DNA from: an uncultured Alphaproteobacteria bacterium
Lineage (GTDB): Bacteria; Pseudomonadota; Alphaproteobacteria; RF32; CAG-239
Length of the DNA stretch: 54,841 nucleotides
Direction of reading: 5' to 3'
Assembly (NCBI GenBank): GCA_934271715.1
Contig: CAKQRZ010000013.1
Location: forward strand, 1 to 54,841
Below the pieces are notes generated by a model. The model was not told where the DNA came from and did no database searches. It saw nothing but the letters and a program-made list of their open reading frames with translations. Numbering within the stretch: the first letter of the stretch is position 1; each line of letters opens with the position of its first letter. Shown one piece after another: positions 40,704 through 50,740 of this stretch. The position numbers and the translations under genes are program-made.

Positions 40704-43700
40704 TCAAGAAATCAATTTTGCCGAAAGCTGAGGAGACAGGTTTTCTGCCAGCATGAGTTCGGCTTTTTGCTGCGGTGTCATTAAAGACATAGCATTTTCA
40801 AGCAGATTGTCAAGCTGAGTATTGCGCGAGCCGTCTTCATTTAAGATGTTGGTGTCTATAATCACGACAACTTCTTTCAGCTCTTTACCGTTCATTTTTT
40901 GAAGCTGAGACGGGTCTTTGGCAATATTTTGAATTTCTTTTTTTATCAGTTCCTGCGCGGCAAGCTGTTCCGGCGTATCAGAAATTCCGTTTAGGCGCTC
41001 CGCTCTTACGGCGGCGTTCAAATCGGACAAGTCGTCAAGAGAAGCCGGAGCGGTGTTTGGCTGCAGTATGCTTTCAAGCAGGGTCTGTCCGCGCTGTTCG
41101 TCGGCCACTCTCTTTACCGGAGCGGTGTTAAGCTGCATAAGCATTTCCACTTCAGTTAGTTTGTCTTTATCTTTTTGACCGTTTTGCAGCTGGTTTAAAT
41201 GTTCTTGGAACTCTTGAGCATTAAAGCCGGCCATAGCCTTTTGCGGGTCTATGCCGTAGCCCCAAGCGCCGTTAGCGTCCAGCGGCGAGGAGAGGCGGCT
41301 GCGGCTGTGAGCCTCATCGGTAAAGCCGTATTTTACGGATTTAAGGAATGTTCCGTCTTTTTGCTTGGTAAAAGATGTGGTTTTGCTTTGGATGCCGTTG
41401 CTCTTTTGAATGGTTATATTGCCTTTGCTGTCGGTAATTTGGTTTTGAATAACCATCTGTCCGTTAACCATCTGCGCCGAAACAATTTGTTTGCTGCCGT
41501 CGCGGTTGATTTGCTCTATGCGGACGCCACCGTTTTTATCCATAGTGACTTTGCGGTCTTTGAAACGGTTATCCATGTTTTGACCGCGGGCCTGCATATG
41601 CGTGATAGCCATTGCTGCCATGGCATCGGCTTTGTTTTTATCGCTGACGCCGTTCATAATCTGATTAAAGGCGTGCATATTGGTGCTGCCGTCTTTGTTT
41701 ACCAGATATTTAGCGCTTACGTTTTTAAACTGGATATCGGTGCCGATAACATGGCCGTCGGCGTCTACCATAACCCGTTTATGCATAAGCGAATCGTTGG
41801 TGTTCTGCACGCTGCCCGGATGGCGCTCCTGCTGCATTTCGCTGTCGGCGGCGCGTTTATATTTCAAAATAGTGCCGTTAGCGTCGGTAACAAGCTTGCT
41901 TTTGCCGTCTTTAGAGCTATAAACAATGTTGCCGGTGGCTTGGTCTATAGATTTATCCATTTCTTCATAAATCTCTTTGCCGCTTTCGGCGTCAAAAGTC
42001 TTTACGCCATAGGTGGAATTGCCGTCTGCGTCTTTCATCGGCTTAAATTCTTTATCCGCCTTAGTGGTTTGGTGCGTTTCTTTGGTTTGCGTCCACACGC
42101 CGTTAGCGTCTTTGGTAACGGTGCGGGTCTGCGTAAAGCCCGGAACTTTGAAGCGAGCCTGATAGCCCACGACTTCGCCGTTTTCGTTGCGGATTTTACG
42201 CCCGCCCAAAGCGGAGATGGCCATGCCTTTAACCTGATTGGTTTTGCTGCGCACCCAGTTTCCGGCTAAAGAGTTGGCTGCTTCGCCGACGGTGTCAGCG
42301 CCTTTTTTGGCTATGTGTCCGGCGCCTATGCCGAGTTTGGCTCCGGCCTGAGCGACGGTGCCGCCGACCATGCGCCCGATGCCTTTGCTTCCGAAAGGCG
42401 GGTTATCGGAAAATTTGCCGGCCATGCTCGGAACTTCATTTACAAAACAAACAAACAAGAAGACGAAAGCAAAAATCTTAAAGGCGCCGATACCCCACCA
42501 AGCCAAACCGTTTTCGCTGTAGGCGGTGATTAAAAGCGCGGGGTCAAAACTGGAGAGCGAAGCGCTGCTTAAGCCAATCCATTCTTTGAACATGGAGTTC
42601 AAAATAAAAATCAGAACCGCCATAAACACCAGCGTGAACATAGCATTCATAAAGAAGTTCCAAGTAATTCGGGTATAGCTTGCCGTAGACTTAAAGGCAA
42701 AGGCGGCAATAGAACAAGGAATCATCGCCGCGGCAATGCAGAGCTGCAAAATACAGTCTATCAGGCACCACGGAAAAGCAAAAAGCAAAAACATGCCGGC
42801 AAGCCACAGCCCAATGCCCGAAAGCAGGTAGCCGAGGTGCGGTATAACGCCCTCCCAAACGGACTTTTCATGGAAAGAAAGGCAGGTAGAATAGTTGCCG
42901 AGGGAGGCCAGAACGCTGACGCTGTCTTCCAGATTTTTTATGGTGCAGATAATAGATTCGCCCATGCTGCGCGGCAAGCCGCCTTGCGAGGTGCTTTGCA
43001 GGCCGGATTTAGAATCGTAGCCGACAATCCCCTGCATATAGTCCTGCGAGATGTCGCAGTTGGAATCCGGATTCAGCATGTTGGCAAAGGTCAGACCGGT
43101 CTGCACTACCGGATTTATGGTTAAATCCATAATCTGATAGAGGGCGCCGGATAAAATGAACACCACAATGGCAACGCGGGTGCCTTGCAAGATAATGCCT
43201 TTCAGCAAATCTCCCGGAGCCGCGCCCTGAAATGAAGAAATCTGTTTCAAAATGTAAATGGCAAGCCAAATCAAGAAACCAGTCAGTACAATGGTTTTGC
43301 TTGGTCCGGCGAGTTTGGCAATGGCGGTTGCGGCCAAGTTGCTGGCGGCGTTGAAAATGGTTTTGAAAATGTCGCAGCTGGTGCAGGTGGTGCTGTCCAG
43401 ATAGTCGGAAAGTACGCATTGCGGCTCGTAGCTGCCGTCGGGGCCGGGGATGATGTTGCCGTCTTGATCATACTGCGGACCGTTTGGGGTGCCGTTGCCG
43501 GCTCCGGCATTAGCTTCATTGCCGGTGGCGCTTTGTCCGTTTGAATACGGAGACATTCTGCCGCCGCAGGATTTGGTGCTGACCGGGCAGCCGCCGCAAA
43601 GAGCCTGCAAGCCGCCACAGGAAGCTTGCATGGTGGTGCTGCCGCCAACATAGGTTGAAGAAGCGGACATAGCGCCGTCCACCACCTCAAAGTGCAGGTG

Positions 43701-44348
43701 AATGGCATAGTAAGGCTTGCAGTTTTTAGCTTGAGCCGGATTATCGCAGGCTGCACCGCCGGCGCTGGAAGAGTTGGAGCCTCCGACAACGCCGATTGTT
43801 TCATTTTTACGGACAGAGCCGCTGCATTTAGTTTGCTTAAAAAGGTGGCGGTAAACGGTGGAGTAGTTAGGTTTTTTGTTGGTGCCGCTGCAATGCTTTG
43901 TATGGACGATTACAGTAGTTCTGCCGCCGCCGGAAGAAGTACGGCAGCCGGAAACAGTGCCGTCTGCTGCCGCATAGGCTAACACGTTAGTTTTACCGCC
44001 GGTGCCAAGGTCGCTGCCGTAGTGGTTACGTCTTGGCGAACGGTAGCCGCTGCGGTTATATGAACCTACGCTGCTGACCGGCACGGAGTTAAAACAGCCG
44101 CCGCTGGTGGTGCTGGCTATGCAGCTGGCTCCTACTTTGGCAGAAGCGCTGCCGACCAGAGATTTGCCTCTTTTGTTAGGCTGGCAGCCTCCGGCGGATT
44201 CATAGCCCAGCGCCGCGCTGCAGCTTGGGGTTGTACCGTTGCAGTTGGCGGCAGCCGGAGAAGCGGACATAGCCAAACAGCCGATACTTATAAAAAGTAT
44301 CAGTAATTTTTCTAAGAAATATTTTGAAACTGTTTGGTACATTGTCAT
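40704..44348 (-). CDS. M23 peptidase-VirB6 fusion protein with long C-terminal tail
   Basis: 1214 aa. A signal peptide (to about residue 34) is followed by a cysteine-rich segment and a LytM/M23 endopeptidase domain with zinc ligands His109 and Asp113 (NHYGSDLG) and His217/His219 (AIHLHFE). Residues ~315-640 are a VirB6/TrbL domain: CTSCDIF motif, GFLIWLAIYILKQIS, and CLIDCILQLCIAAAMIP. Residues ~660-1214 are a hydrophilic tail of DxxGxxxG-type repeats (VTKDANGVWTQT, VDADGHVIGTD) whose end resembles the next gene's product. The lytic domain would face the periplasm and could open peptidoglycan for the secretion channel; the tail would be a cargo-contact or effector-like part. Both are inferences. 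Confidence 0.82.
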   Translation of the reverse strand: MTMYQTVSKYFLEKLLILFISIGCLAMSASPAAANCNGTTPSCSAALGYESAGGCQPNKRGKSLVGSASAKVGASCIASTTSGGCFNSVPVSSVGSYNRSGYRSPRRNHYGSDLGTGGKTNVLAYAAADGTVSGCRTSSGGGRTTVIVHTKHCSGTNKKPNYSTVYRHLFKQTKCSGSVRKNETIGVVGGSNSSSAGGAACDNPAQAKNCKPYYAIHLHFEVVDGAMSASSTYVGGSTTMQASCGGLQALCGGCPVSTKSCGGRMSPYSNGQSATGNEANAGAGNGTPNGPQYDQDGNIIPGPDGSYEPQCVLSDYLDSTTCTSCDIFKTIFNAASNLAATAIAKLAGPSKTIVLTGFLIWLAIYILKQISSFQGAAPGDLLKGIILQGTRVAIVVFILSGALYQIMDLTINPVVQTGLTFANMLNPDSNCDISQDYMQGIVGYDSKSGLQSTSQGGLPRSMGESIICTIKNLEDSVSVLASLGNYSTCLSFHEKSVWEGVIPHLGYLLSGIGLWLAGMFLLFAFPWCLIDCILQLCIAAAMIPCSIAAFAFKSTASYTRITWNFFMNAMFTLVFMAVLIFILNSMFKEWIGLSSASLSSFDPALLITAYSENGLAWWGIGAFKIFAFVFLFVCFVNEVPSMAGKFSDNPPFGSKGIGRMVGGTVAQAGAKLGIGAGHIAKKGADTVGEAANSLAGNWVRSKTNQVKGMAISALGGRKIRNENGEVVGYQARFKVPGFTQTRTVTKDANGVWTQTKETHQTTKADKEFKPMKDADGNSTYGVKTFDAESGKEIYEEMDKSIDQATGNIVYSSKDGKSKLVTDANGTILKYKRAADSEMQQERHPGSVQNTNDSLMHKRVMVDADGHVIGTDIQFKNVSAKYLVNKDGSTNMHAFNQIMNGVSDKNKADAMAAMAITHMQARGQNMDNRFKDRKVTMDKNGGVRIEQINRDGSKQIVSAQMVNGQMVIQNQITDSKGNITIQKSNGIQSKTTSFTKQKDGTFLKSVKYGFTDEAHSRSRLSSPLDANGAWGYGIDPQKAMAGFNAQEFQEHLNQLQNGQKDKDKLTEVEMLMQLNTAPVKRVADEQRGQTLLESILQPNTAPASLDDLSDLNAAVRAERLNGISDTPEQLAAQELIKKEIQNIAKDPSQLQKMNGKELKEVVVIIDTNILNEDGSRNTQLDNLLENAMSLMTPQQKAELMLAENLSPQLSAKLIS

Positions 44349-44357
44349 ATTGCTTTC

Positions 44358-46733
44358 CTAAGAATGGTATGAGTTGTTGATTTCTTCCTGCTCGCGCTGA
44401 TATTGCTCTTCCTGCTCGCGCTCCTGCTGCTCGTCATAGAATATATTGCCGCCGGATTTGCGGTTTTGGCGCTCTTTTTGCCATTGAGCCGGCTTGCTTT
44501 GCATTTTTTGCCCCATGGACCGCAAGAAGCCGCTGGTTACGCCGACGGCGGCGCTGGCTGCCTCTGTGGCGTTGCCGCGGACGCTGCGCATTACGACTTG
44601 GCCGCTGCTTTTCAGCACCAGTTTGCCTTTATCCTTAAGCGAATCGGCGTTTTGCCAATCCTGCACGCCTTGCTGCGCCAGATGCTGGATAGTGCGGTAA
44701 GCCTGACGCGGATGTTTAATGGCTTTAAAGACGTTGCCGACAGTCAGGCTGTGGCCGGTAGGGCGGGTAAATGCGTTGATTTTTTGCATGGTGGACGGCT
44801 GCTGAGCGTTTTGCGGCTGTGTTCCGCTGTTCGGCTGTGAATTTTGAGCTTCTCTGCCGTTATTTCCCGCACCTTCGCTTTTTTGGTTGCCGCCGTTTTG
44901 ACCGCTGCCGGTTTCATTATTGGTGGTTTCCGTAACGTTGTTCTCCGCACCGCCGCCGTTGACGGAGGTGTCTTCCACAATCGGGGTATCGTTATCCTCA
45001 TCGCCGGTATTTTCAGAATTTTGCGAAGCTCCGCCGCCGGTGCTGTTATTCATTGGAGACGGACGGATGCCGGAAGCAGCCGGATTGGCGGCAGGCGGCG
45101 GGGTCGGACTGCTGAATTTGCTGTTCGGACGGGCTTTGGCCAGCAGGTTGCCGGCACCCTCAAGGGCTTTGCCGCCTTGGAACATCGCCACATCGCGGGC
45201 ATAGCGGGCGGCTGGGTCTACGGTGTGGTTTTTCACAAAGCCGACAGCCTGTGTTCCCATGTGGTGCATAGTGCTGCTTGCATTGCCTAGCATACCGTCG
45301 TTGAAAAAGTAGTTCAGGTAGTTGTTAATGCTGGATGCCAGAATCTTAAAGCCGAAAACCAGCGCAAACAGAATAACCAAAATATTGGTGGAGCTGATGC
45401 TGTAGGCTTGGCTGAATTCTTCCATGCTGTTTTTTTTGTCATCGCCGGAGTTGAACAGTGCCCACCATTTTTCGGCAGCTCCTAAAATGCCGTCGCCCAA
45501 TTTTGAATTGGAAGCAATATCCATTATCCGCCAAAAGTCATCGGTAGAGCCTAGGCTGGCATTGATGAGGATAACCGCATAGGCGGTGCCGACAGCGGCA
45601 AAGGCAAACAGCATGGCGCTGCTGATGATGGAAGCAACATTCTCCGTGAATTTACTCTGTGTCGGCGGAAACGGCCACAAGGCCAGCGTCAGCGGCAAAA
45701 ACAGCACTGCGAATCCCAGCTTAAAGGAAATATCCACAAAATACATGCCGATAGACATACACATAAAGAAGCCGGTAATATAAATCAGCAGCCCCGGAAT
45801 GAAATAGTTCAGCAGCGGTATTTTAACATCGCAGGATACCAAAGATTTGATAGTGTCAAAGATACTGGTTCCGTTTCCGTCCAAGCATAGCGGAGAAACC
45901 TTGGTGGCAAAGCACATCAGGGCATGGCCGCGGGCAAACAGAACGCTCAGCGATTTATAAATCTTAAGCATCATATTCTGCATGTTTATCAGCACATCTT
46001 CGGCAAACAAACGATGCTTCATGATTTCGTTATTTACTATGGTGCTGTGCGGCTCCGTCGCGGAATTACATTCCGGCGGGTATCCTTCGTAACCATGGTA
46101 TGCTATGCCCGGAGCTGAAGAACCGCCGGGAGCGTCGCCTCCTCCTCCGGTTAAGCCGCCGTCCCAGCCGCCTCCGCCGCCGGCAATAGAATTGGCGCTG
46201 TGCCAGGTTTTAAGCGGAGAAAGACCAACACCGTAAATTAACTTATGGTGACCGACAATTTTATAGTTGGAGGTGCGTCCCCATGACGGTGTTTGCCCTT
46301 TTTTATCCATCCATGTAGCGTAATAAAATGTTGCTCCGTTTGCCACATCTTTCATTGTTCCGGCTATGGCTTGTTTGGCAACGGACAAGCAGTTGTTCCA
46401 TGCTTTTACATTGCTTCCTTTTAGACTTTTTGCCCAATTTTCAATACTTTGGACAGTCCAGTTGCGTTTGTTGTTCCAAAAAGAAAATTGCCATCGGGCT
46501 AAGCAGACATCCGAAAGCTTAATAGAGCCGCCTTTGGAGTGGGCTTGATAGTAGTTGCGGCGGTTGACGATTACGCTTGCTACGGTTTGGATGCCTATAA
46601 TGCCTTCGCCGCCCGCCTCGCCGAACAGCGTGGCGGTTAAATAGGCTAATTCCGCATCCATGGCTTTGGCGCTGCCTATGAACAGCCCCAGAATGGTAAG
46701 TGTTAGCAATATGGTTCGTTTTAGTTTTTCCAT
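44358..46733 (-). CDS. SleB-type cell wall hydrolase fused to the C-terminal half of VirB6
   Basis: 791 aa. Signal peptide (residues 1-24), then a SleB-like hydrolase domain (Hydrolase_2, about 28-172) with the likely catalytic Glu39 in LFGEAGGEG and VASVIVNRR. A Gly-rich linker leads to membrane segments that match only the second half of VirB6: ALMCFATK, YFIPGLLIYITGFFMCMSIG and YFVDISFKLGFAVLFLPLTLALWPF. The first half (the CxxC and first TM block) is missing and is encoded by the preceding gene. The ~300-residue tail is Asn/Gln/Thr-rich and ends in a charged coiled coil (EQQEREQEEQYQREQEE). AAGGCGG precedes the ATG. Confidence 0.82.
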   Translation of the reverse strand: MEKLKRTILLTLTILGLFIGSAKAMDAELAYLTATLFGEAGGEGIIGIQTVASVIVNRRNYYQAHSKGGSIKLSDVCLARWQFSFWNNKRNWTVQSIENWAKSLKGSNVKAWNNCLSVAKQAIAGTMKDVANGATFYYATWMDKKGQTPSWGRTSNYKIVGHHKLIYGVGLSPLKTWHSANSIAGGGGGWDGGLTGGGGDAPGGSSAPGIAYHGYEGYPPECNSATEPHSTIVNNEIMKHRLFAEDVLINMQNMMLKIYKSLSVLFARGHALMCFATKVSPLCLDGNGTSIFDTIKSLVSCDVKIPLLNYFIPGLLIYITGFFMCMSIGMYFVDISFKLGFAVLFLPLTLALWPFPPTQSKFTENVASIISSAMLFAFAAVGTAYAVILINASLGSTDDFWRIMDIASNSKLGDGILGAAEKWWALFNSGDDKKNSMEEFSQAYSISSTNILVILFALVFGFKILASSINNYLNYFFNDGMLGNASSTMHHMGTQAVGFVKNHTVDPAARYARDVAMFQGGKALEGAGNLLAKARPNSKFSSPTPPPAANPAASGIRPSPMNNSTGGGASQNSENTGDEDNDTPIVEDTSVNGGGAENNVTETTNNETGSGQNGGNQKSEGAGNNGREAQNSQPNSGTQPQNAQQPSTMQKINAFTRPTGHSLTVGNVFKAIKHPRQAYRTIQHLAQQGVQDWQNADSLKDKGKLVLKSSGQVVMRSVRGNATEAASAAVGVTSGFLRSMGQKMQSKPAQWQKERQNRKSGGNIFYDEQQEREQEEQYQREQEEINNSYHS

Positions 46734-46746
46734 GTTGACCGCCTTA

Positions 46747-47325
46747 TCAAATACTTTGTGCCGGCGAGGTTGCCGACATTCTCTCCAGCATGTTCGTTAA
46801 AAGTGCGTCGCCGATATCCGTGCCGGTAATTACAATCGGGTTAAGAATATAGGTTGTGACAAAATCAGTCCCCATATCAAGCGCATAGTAGCAAAAAGCG
46901 CACTTAAAGCCCATCATTAAGATTTCCTGCAGCATTTTTCCGGGAGTTACGCCGCTCATAGAACTCAGCTGTTTTAACAGAAAAATTGCCAGCCAAATCA
47001 AAAAGCCCCATTTCAAAATGACATGCCCCAGCTCCACCGTGGTCGGAATAGAAGCTTCCGCCGCCTGCAGATAGGCGTTGGTCATAATAATCACAACGTT
47101 GCAATACCAGCATTTCTTTTTAAGCTCTTCATCGCTGTTTCCGCTGTACATTGCTTTCATAGAAGCCTGATCGCAGGAGCTTAGCAGCTCATCATTACTG
47201 CTGTCAGCTTTATGTTCGTCTGTATTATCAGCCGCAAACGAGGGCGGCAAAACAGCGAGGCTGAAGATTCCCGTCAGCGTGAAGATAAAGAGCAGATGTC
47301 TGAATTTGTGCAATATTTTCATCAT
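46747..47325 (-). CDS. N-terminal half of a split VirB6-like protein
   Basis: 192 aa. Signal peptide (to about residue 31), CWYCN in the place of the CxxC motif, then GFLIWLAIFLLKQLSS and ALDMGTDFVTTYILNPIVI, which align with the first half of the other VirB6 paralogues and stop where their large periplasmic loop begins. The next gene resumes the VirB6 alignment after a hydrolase domain, so the pair probably forms one functional VirB6. The ATG overlaps the upstream stop (ATGA), consistent with coupling. Confidence 0.75.
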   Translation of the reverse strand: MMKILHKFRHLLFIFTLTGIFSLAVLPPSFAADNTDEHKADSSNDELLSSCDQASMKAMYSGNSDEELKKKCWYCNVVIIMTNAYLQAAEASIPTTVELGHVILKWGFLIWLAIFLLKQLSSMSGVTPGKMLQEILMMGFKCAFCYYALDMGTDFVTTYILNPIVITGTDIGDALLTNMLERMSATSPAQSI

Positions 47326-48695
47326 TTGCCTCCCTTAGTTCTGCCGGCAAACTTGTTCATAGCCTGCATGGCCTTATCCGCCTTGGCTTTGGCTTTTTGA
47401 TATTTTTCGCGGGCTTGGCGCAATTTTTCTACATGGTCAATAATGGCTGTAGCCACTTTGCCGCCTCCGGCCGTAACCAAGTGGAAAGCGCCTTTAGCCG
47501 CATAGGCAACCAGCTGCTGAACTTTCTTTTGGAAGCCGGTGCCGCCGCCTCCGCCGGTAGCGCTGCCGGCCAGGCTGACGGCAAGTCCGGTCGCTTTTAC
47601 AATCATAAAGCCCATAAATATCAAAGAAAGCGCCGTGGTGCCGAAGTTTTCATAATTCATTCTCAGACCGAATCCTATATCATCCTGCACCAGCATTTTT
47701 TGCATGGCAAGAATTGTTACCGAGACAATCAGCCCCAAGCACATCATAATCGCCGAGGAATGGAGAATTATCTTAAACCCCGTAGCACTCCATTTGCGCA
47801 GTTGTTCAAACGGGTAGGCCATTATCAAAAACGGCAGGATAATCAGTATCATATTCAGGCGGAAAATACTGTCTACCAGATATAAAACAAAGCAGAGCTT
47901 GGCGATGGTAAAGCAGACAATCAAAAACGCGCCGCAGATAAAGCTGGTAAGCGAAACGATTTTCATCAGGCGCAGGCCGATGTCATAGCCGATTCCCAAA
48001 CGGGAGCTGACGGAGCAGGCCATGCAGCTCAGCATTTTAAGCGGCTCCTGCGGAAAAGTTTTGGCGGTGAAATTATCCATGTTTTTCGGTGTGAATTTGC
48101 AGCCGGAAGCGCCCCAGTTGCTGTCTTTGTACACTTCGCAGATATAGCCCTCGGTATCATCGCCGAAAGATGAATCTATCTTAATGGCTTTAACCTGCGC
48201 GTCCGGATCTTTGGCCAAACGTTCCATAATTTCGGAAGTGAACTCCAAAATGGTGATATAAATCGGGAAAATAAAGTTGTTAACCACATAATAAATCTGT
48301 TCGGTAGACGAGGCGAGAATCCCGCAGAAAGCGCATAAAAAGGCCTTGCGGACAATCTTGGTCCAAAACTCGCCCAAAGCCTCAGGGGTTGGGGAGCTGA
48401 CGTGGCGCAGAATCTGATAAGCCATCCAAATGGTAAAGCCTAAAAGCACGATATTCATCAGATTTTCGGAAGTCAGCTTGTTATATACATTCAGGGTCTG
48501 AGTGCCTAAATTTTTGTAAAAAAGCTTCAAAAACTGTCCCTGCCAGCAGGTGCTTTGCAAATCCTGAGAATTGCGCACATCGTCCGGACCGGTGGAAATT
48601 CCGCCCTCCTGAGATGAGCATGCGGTTAATAAAAACAGCACGGAAAAGGCTATAAACAATACCCTTAAGAGATTATTCAGTTTAAGTATTTTCAT
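47322..48695 (-). CDS. VirB6-like protein with lipoprotein signal
   Basis: 457 aa from the ATG at 48695 (AAGGATGG upstream); the frame extends further upstream but without a ribosome site. The signal ends in a lipobox, LLTACSSQEGG, unusual for VirB6. VirB6/TrbL segments: FTIWMAYQILRHVSS, CAFCGILASS, and YLVDSIFRLNMILIILPFLIMAYPF for the conserved inner motif. The C-terminal ~60 residues are basic (KLRQAREKYQKAKAKADKAM). The lipid would anchor its N-terminus at the membrane face. Confidence 0.75.
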   Translation of the reverse strand: MKILKLNNLLRVLFIAFSVLFLLTACSSQEGGISTGPDDVRNSQDLQSTCWQGQFLKLFYKNLGTQTLNVYNKLTSENLMNIVLLGFTIWMAYQILRHVSSPTPEALGEFWTKIVRKAFLCAFCGILASSTEQIYYVVNNFIFPIYITILEFTSEIMERLAKDPDAQVKAIKIDSSFGDDTEGYICEVYKDSNWGASGCKFTPKNMDNFTAKTFPQEPLKMLSCMACSVSSRLGIGYDIGLRLMKIVSLTSFICGAFLIVCFTIAKLCFVLYLVDSIFRLNMILIILPFLIMAYPFEQLRKWSATGFKIILHSSAIMMCLGLIVSVTILAMQKMLVQDDIGFGLRMNYENFGTTALSLIFMGFMIVKATGLAVSLAGSATGGGGGTGFQKKVQQLVAYAAKGAFHLVTAGGGKVATAIIDHVEKLRQAREKYQKAKAKADKAMQAMNKFAGRTKGGK

Positions 48696-48793
48696 TAGTC
48701 CATCCTTTTTCGTGTTATTCGCTTTTTTGTAGTATACCACAATTTTTAATCAAAATATATTACAATATAATTAAGATTTGCCTTTTTTAGTCC

Positions 48794-50740
48794 TTATGGC
48801 CGGTTGGGTGGAGGAGGCGGGGTGCCGCCGCCGGTTTGCTGGTTCTCGCCTCCGGATTGCGGCTTAGCGTTGTTATTTTGCTGCGCCGGCATGCCTTGCT
48901 GTGCCTTTGGCTGGAATTTTTTCAGCCCGACAAGTGCGCCGCCTTTGGCCGCCGCACCCAAAGCAGCGCCCTTAACAGCTCCGCCGACTTTGCCGACACC
49001 CTTGCTGACAGCTTTGCCCACAGCCGTTTCATTGGCAATATAGCTTCCGGTTGCAGAGGCAACTGAACCGGCCATGTGAGCGCCGCCTTTGGCAACCATA
49101 GTAGCCGCCGAAGCCGCAGCACCGCCGATTTTGGCGCCGATATTGCTGCCGCTGCCTTTGGCGAATTTTTCGGCTGTGCCGTTGATGATACCGATAAGCT
49201 TAAAGGCAAAAATGCAGCAGGCAATCAAAATAAGGGTTTCCACGCCGTCCAAGCTTGCCAGCTCTTCAAGCTTTTTTAAGTTGTTTTCATTCAAAGCCTT
49301 GCGGAATGTTGACAAATCGCCGGATTTTCCGCCTGCCGAATAGCCGATAATCTTCATGCCGATAACCAGCATCATGCCGGCAAACGCAAAGTTGAAGAAA
49401 GTGTTCATCAGCATGGTTACGCCTTTGGATGCGTATTTAGTCGTAACCTTAAACGGCCAGCAGGCTATCAAAATCGGCACAATACCGCACAAAATACCCA
49501 GCTGCACCGTGCAGTCTATCAGATAAAAGCCGATAACCATCCAAATTCCCAAGCCGAAAAGGTAAATAACTAGCCCCGTAAACCACATGCTGAAGTCCGG
49601 CAGAATGTTGCCGCTTTCCCAGCCGTAGCACATCAGGGCGCGCCCGATGGCCGGCATGGTGGCCGCCGATTGGCTGAAGCAGTCCACGGTTTTATAAATT
49701 GTTCCCAAAAGCTTGGCGTCCAGTTCTCCGCCTCCTGCTGCCGAAAACATCGCGGCTTTGTCTTGGATGCAGGTCTGCACGCCGGGGCTGCCGATGGAAA
49801 GCAGCGCCAGTCCCATGTCAAGTCCGCCCATGATGACCGGAGAAATAAAATATCCGTAAATATTGGCGGCATTGGAAAGCAGATAGTAGGTAATGGCAAC
49901 TTTTAAGCCCAAGCCGATAACGCTGCGCAGATAGCCTCCGGTTCCGGCGCCGGACGGAGAGCTGATGTTTTTCAGCGTCACGAAAGCCAAGTAGGCAAGG
50001 AAAAAGGTTAAGATAATTTTTTGCAGATTGCCGGCCAAAGATTCCCAGCCGACCGAAGCCAGCGTGGCGTCAGCAGTCAGAACCGTGCTGAAAATAGGAC
50101 AGAGCGGGCAGCCGGTAAGTTCGCTTAAATAGGTTGAAAACGGCTCGCAGCCTTTAACTTGGTCTTTGGCTTCTTTAAGGTCATCGCTTGCAGCATAGCT
50201 GGCGCATTCAGCATTGCGTCCGTTGCTGTCGCACATGCAGGAAATCGGCACGTTTTCATCGCTGCGGATAAAGCCCAAAATGTTTTCGGCCTGATTGTGG
50301 ACGGCGGTATAGTTATTCAGAAGAGCGGCAGCCATATTTTTCAGCTTTTGGCATTGAGCGCTTTTAGGGTGCTCCTGATTCCAAAGGACGCCGGTATATT
50401 TATAATTGTCACCGCGGATAATATCATCAGATGAAACACCGGCAGAGCTGTTGTTATCCAAAAGCTTAATTAGCGACTGCTGGGCGGCGGCGGATAGCAT
50501 AACCGGAGTGCGTTCATCCAGTTTTTGATTGCAGGAATTGGCATATTGAGTTGCCGCCGCGTTGTAGCTGTTGACAATGCTTTTAAAGTTTTTCAGCACG
50601 GAAAAAGCTTTGGTATTGGCGTTTTTTTTGATTTTTTCCAATTCCTGCGGCTTGCATTCGGTTGTATTAGCCGCATAACTGTTTGGAACAGCCGCAAACA
50701 GGCAAAAGAAAATTATCGCAAATATTTTTAACTTAGACAT
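48794..50740 (-). CDS. VirB6-like protein of the type IV secretion array
   Basis: 648 aa from the ATG at 50740 (AGAGG 5 bases upstream, 8-base overlap with the preceding gene). Signal peptide LKIFAIIFFCLFAAVPNSYA; periplasmic helical region; CPLCPIF motif; TrbL/VirB6 core with FLAYLAFVTLKNISS and YLIDCTVQLGILCGIVPILI (about 430-450), WPFKVTTKYASKG; then a Gly/Ala-rich stretch (GGAAASAATMVAKGG) and a Pro-rich end (GGGTPPPPPNRP). VirB6 forms the inner-membrane part of the type IV secretion channel. Confidence 0.82.
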   Translation of the reverse strand: MSKLKIFAIIFFCLFAAVPNSYAANTTECKPQELEKIKKNANTKAFSVLKNFKSIVNSYNAAATQYANSCNQKLDERTPVMLSAAAQQSLIKLLDNNSSAGVSSDDIIRGDNYKYTGVLWNQEHPKSAQCQKLKNMAAALLNNYTAVHNQAENILGFIRSDENVPISCMCDSNGRNAECASYAASDDLKEAKDQVKGCEPFSTYLSELTGCPLCPIFSTVLTADATLASVGWESLAGNLQKIILTFFLAYLAFVTLKNISSPSGAGTGGYLRSVIGLGLKVAITYYLLSNAANIYGYFISPVIMGGLDMGLALLSIGSPGVQTCIQDKAAMFSAAGGGELDAKLLGTIYKTVDCFSQSAATMPAIGRALMCYGWESGNILPDFSMWFTGLVIYLFGLGIWMVIGFYLIDCTVQLGILCGIVPILIACWPFKVTTKYASKGVTMLMNTFFNFAFAGMMLVIGMKIIGYSAGGKSGDLSTFRKALNENNLKKLEELASLDGVETLILIACCIFAFKLIGIINGTAEKFAKGSGSNIGAKIGGAAASAATMVAKGGAHMAGSVASATGSYIANETAVGKAVSKGVGKVGGAVKGAALGAAAKGGALVGLKKFQPKAQQGMPAQQNNNAKPQSGGENQQTGGGTPPPPPNRP

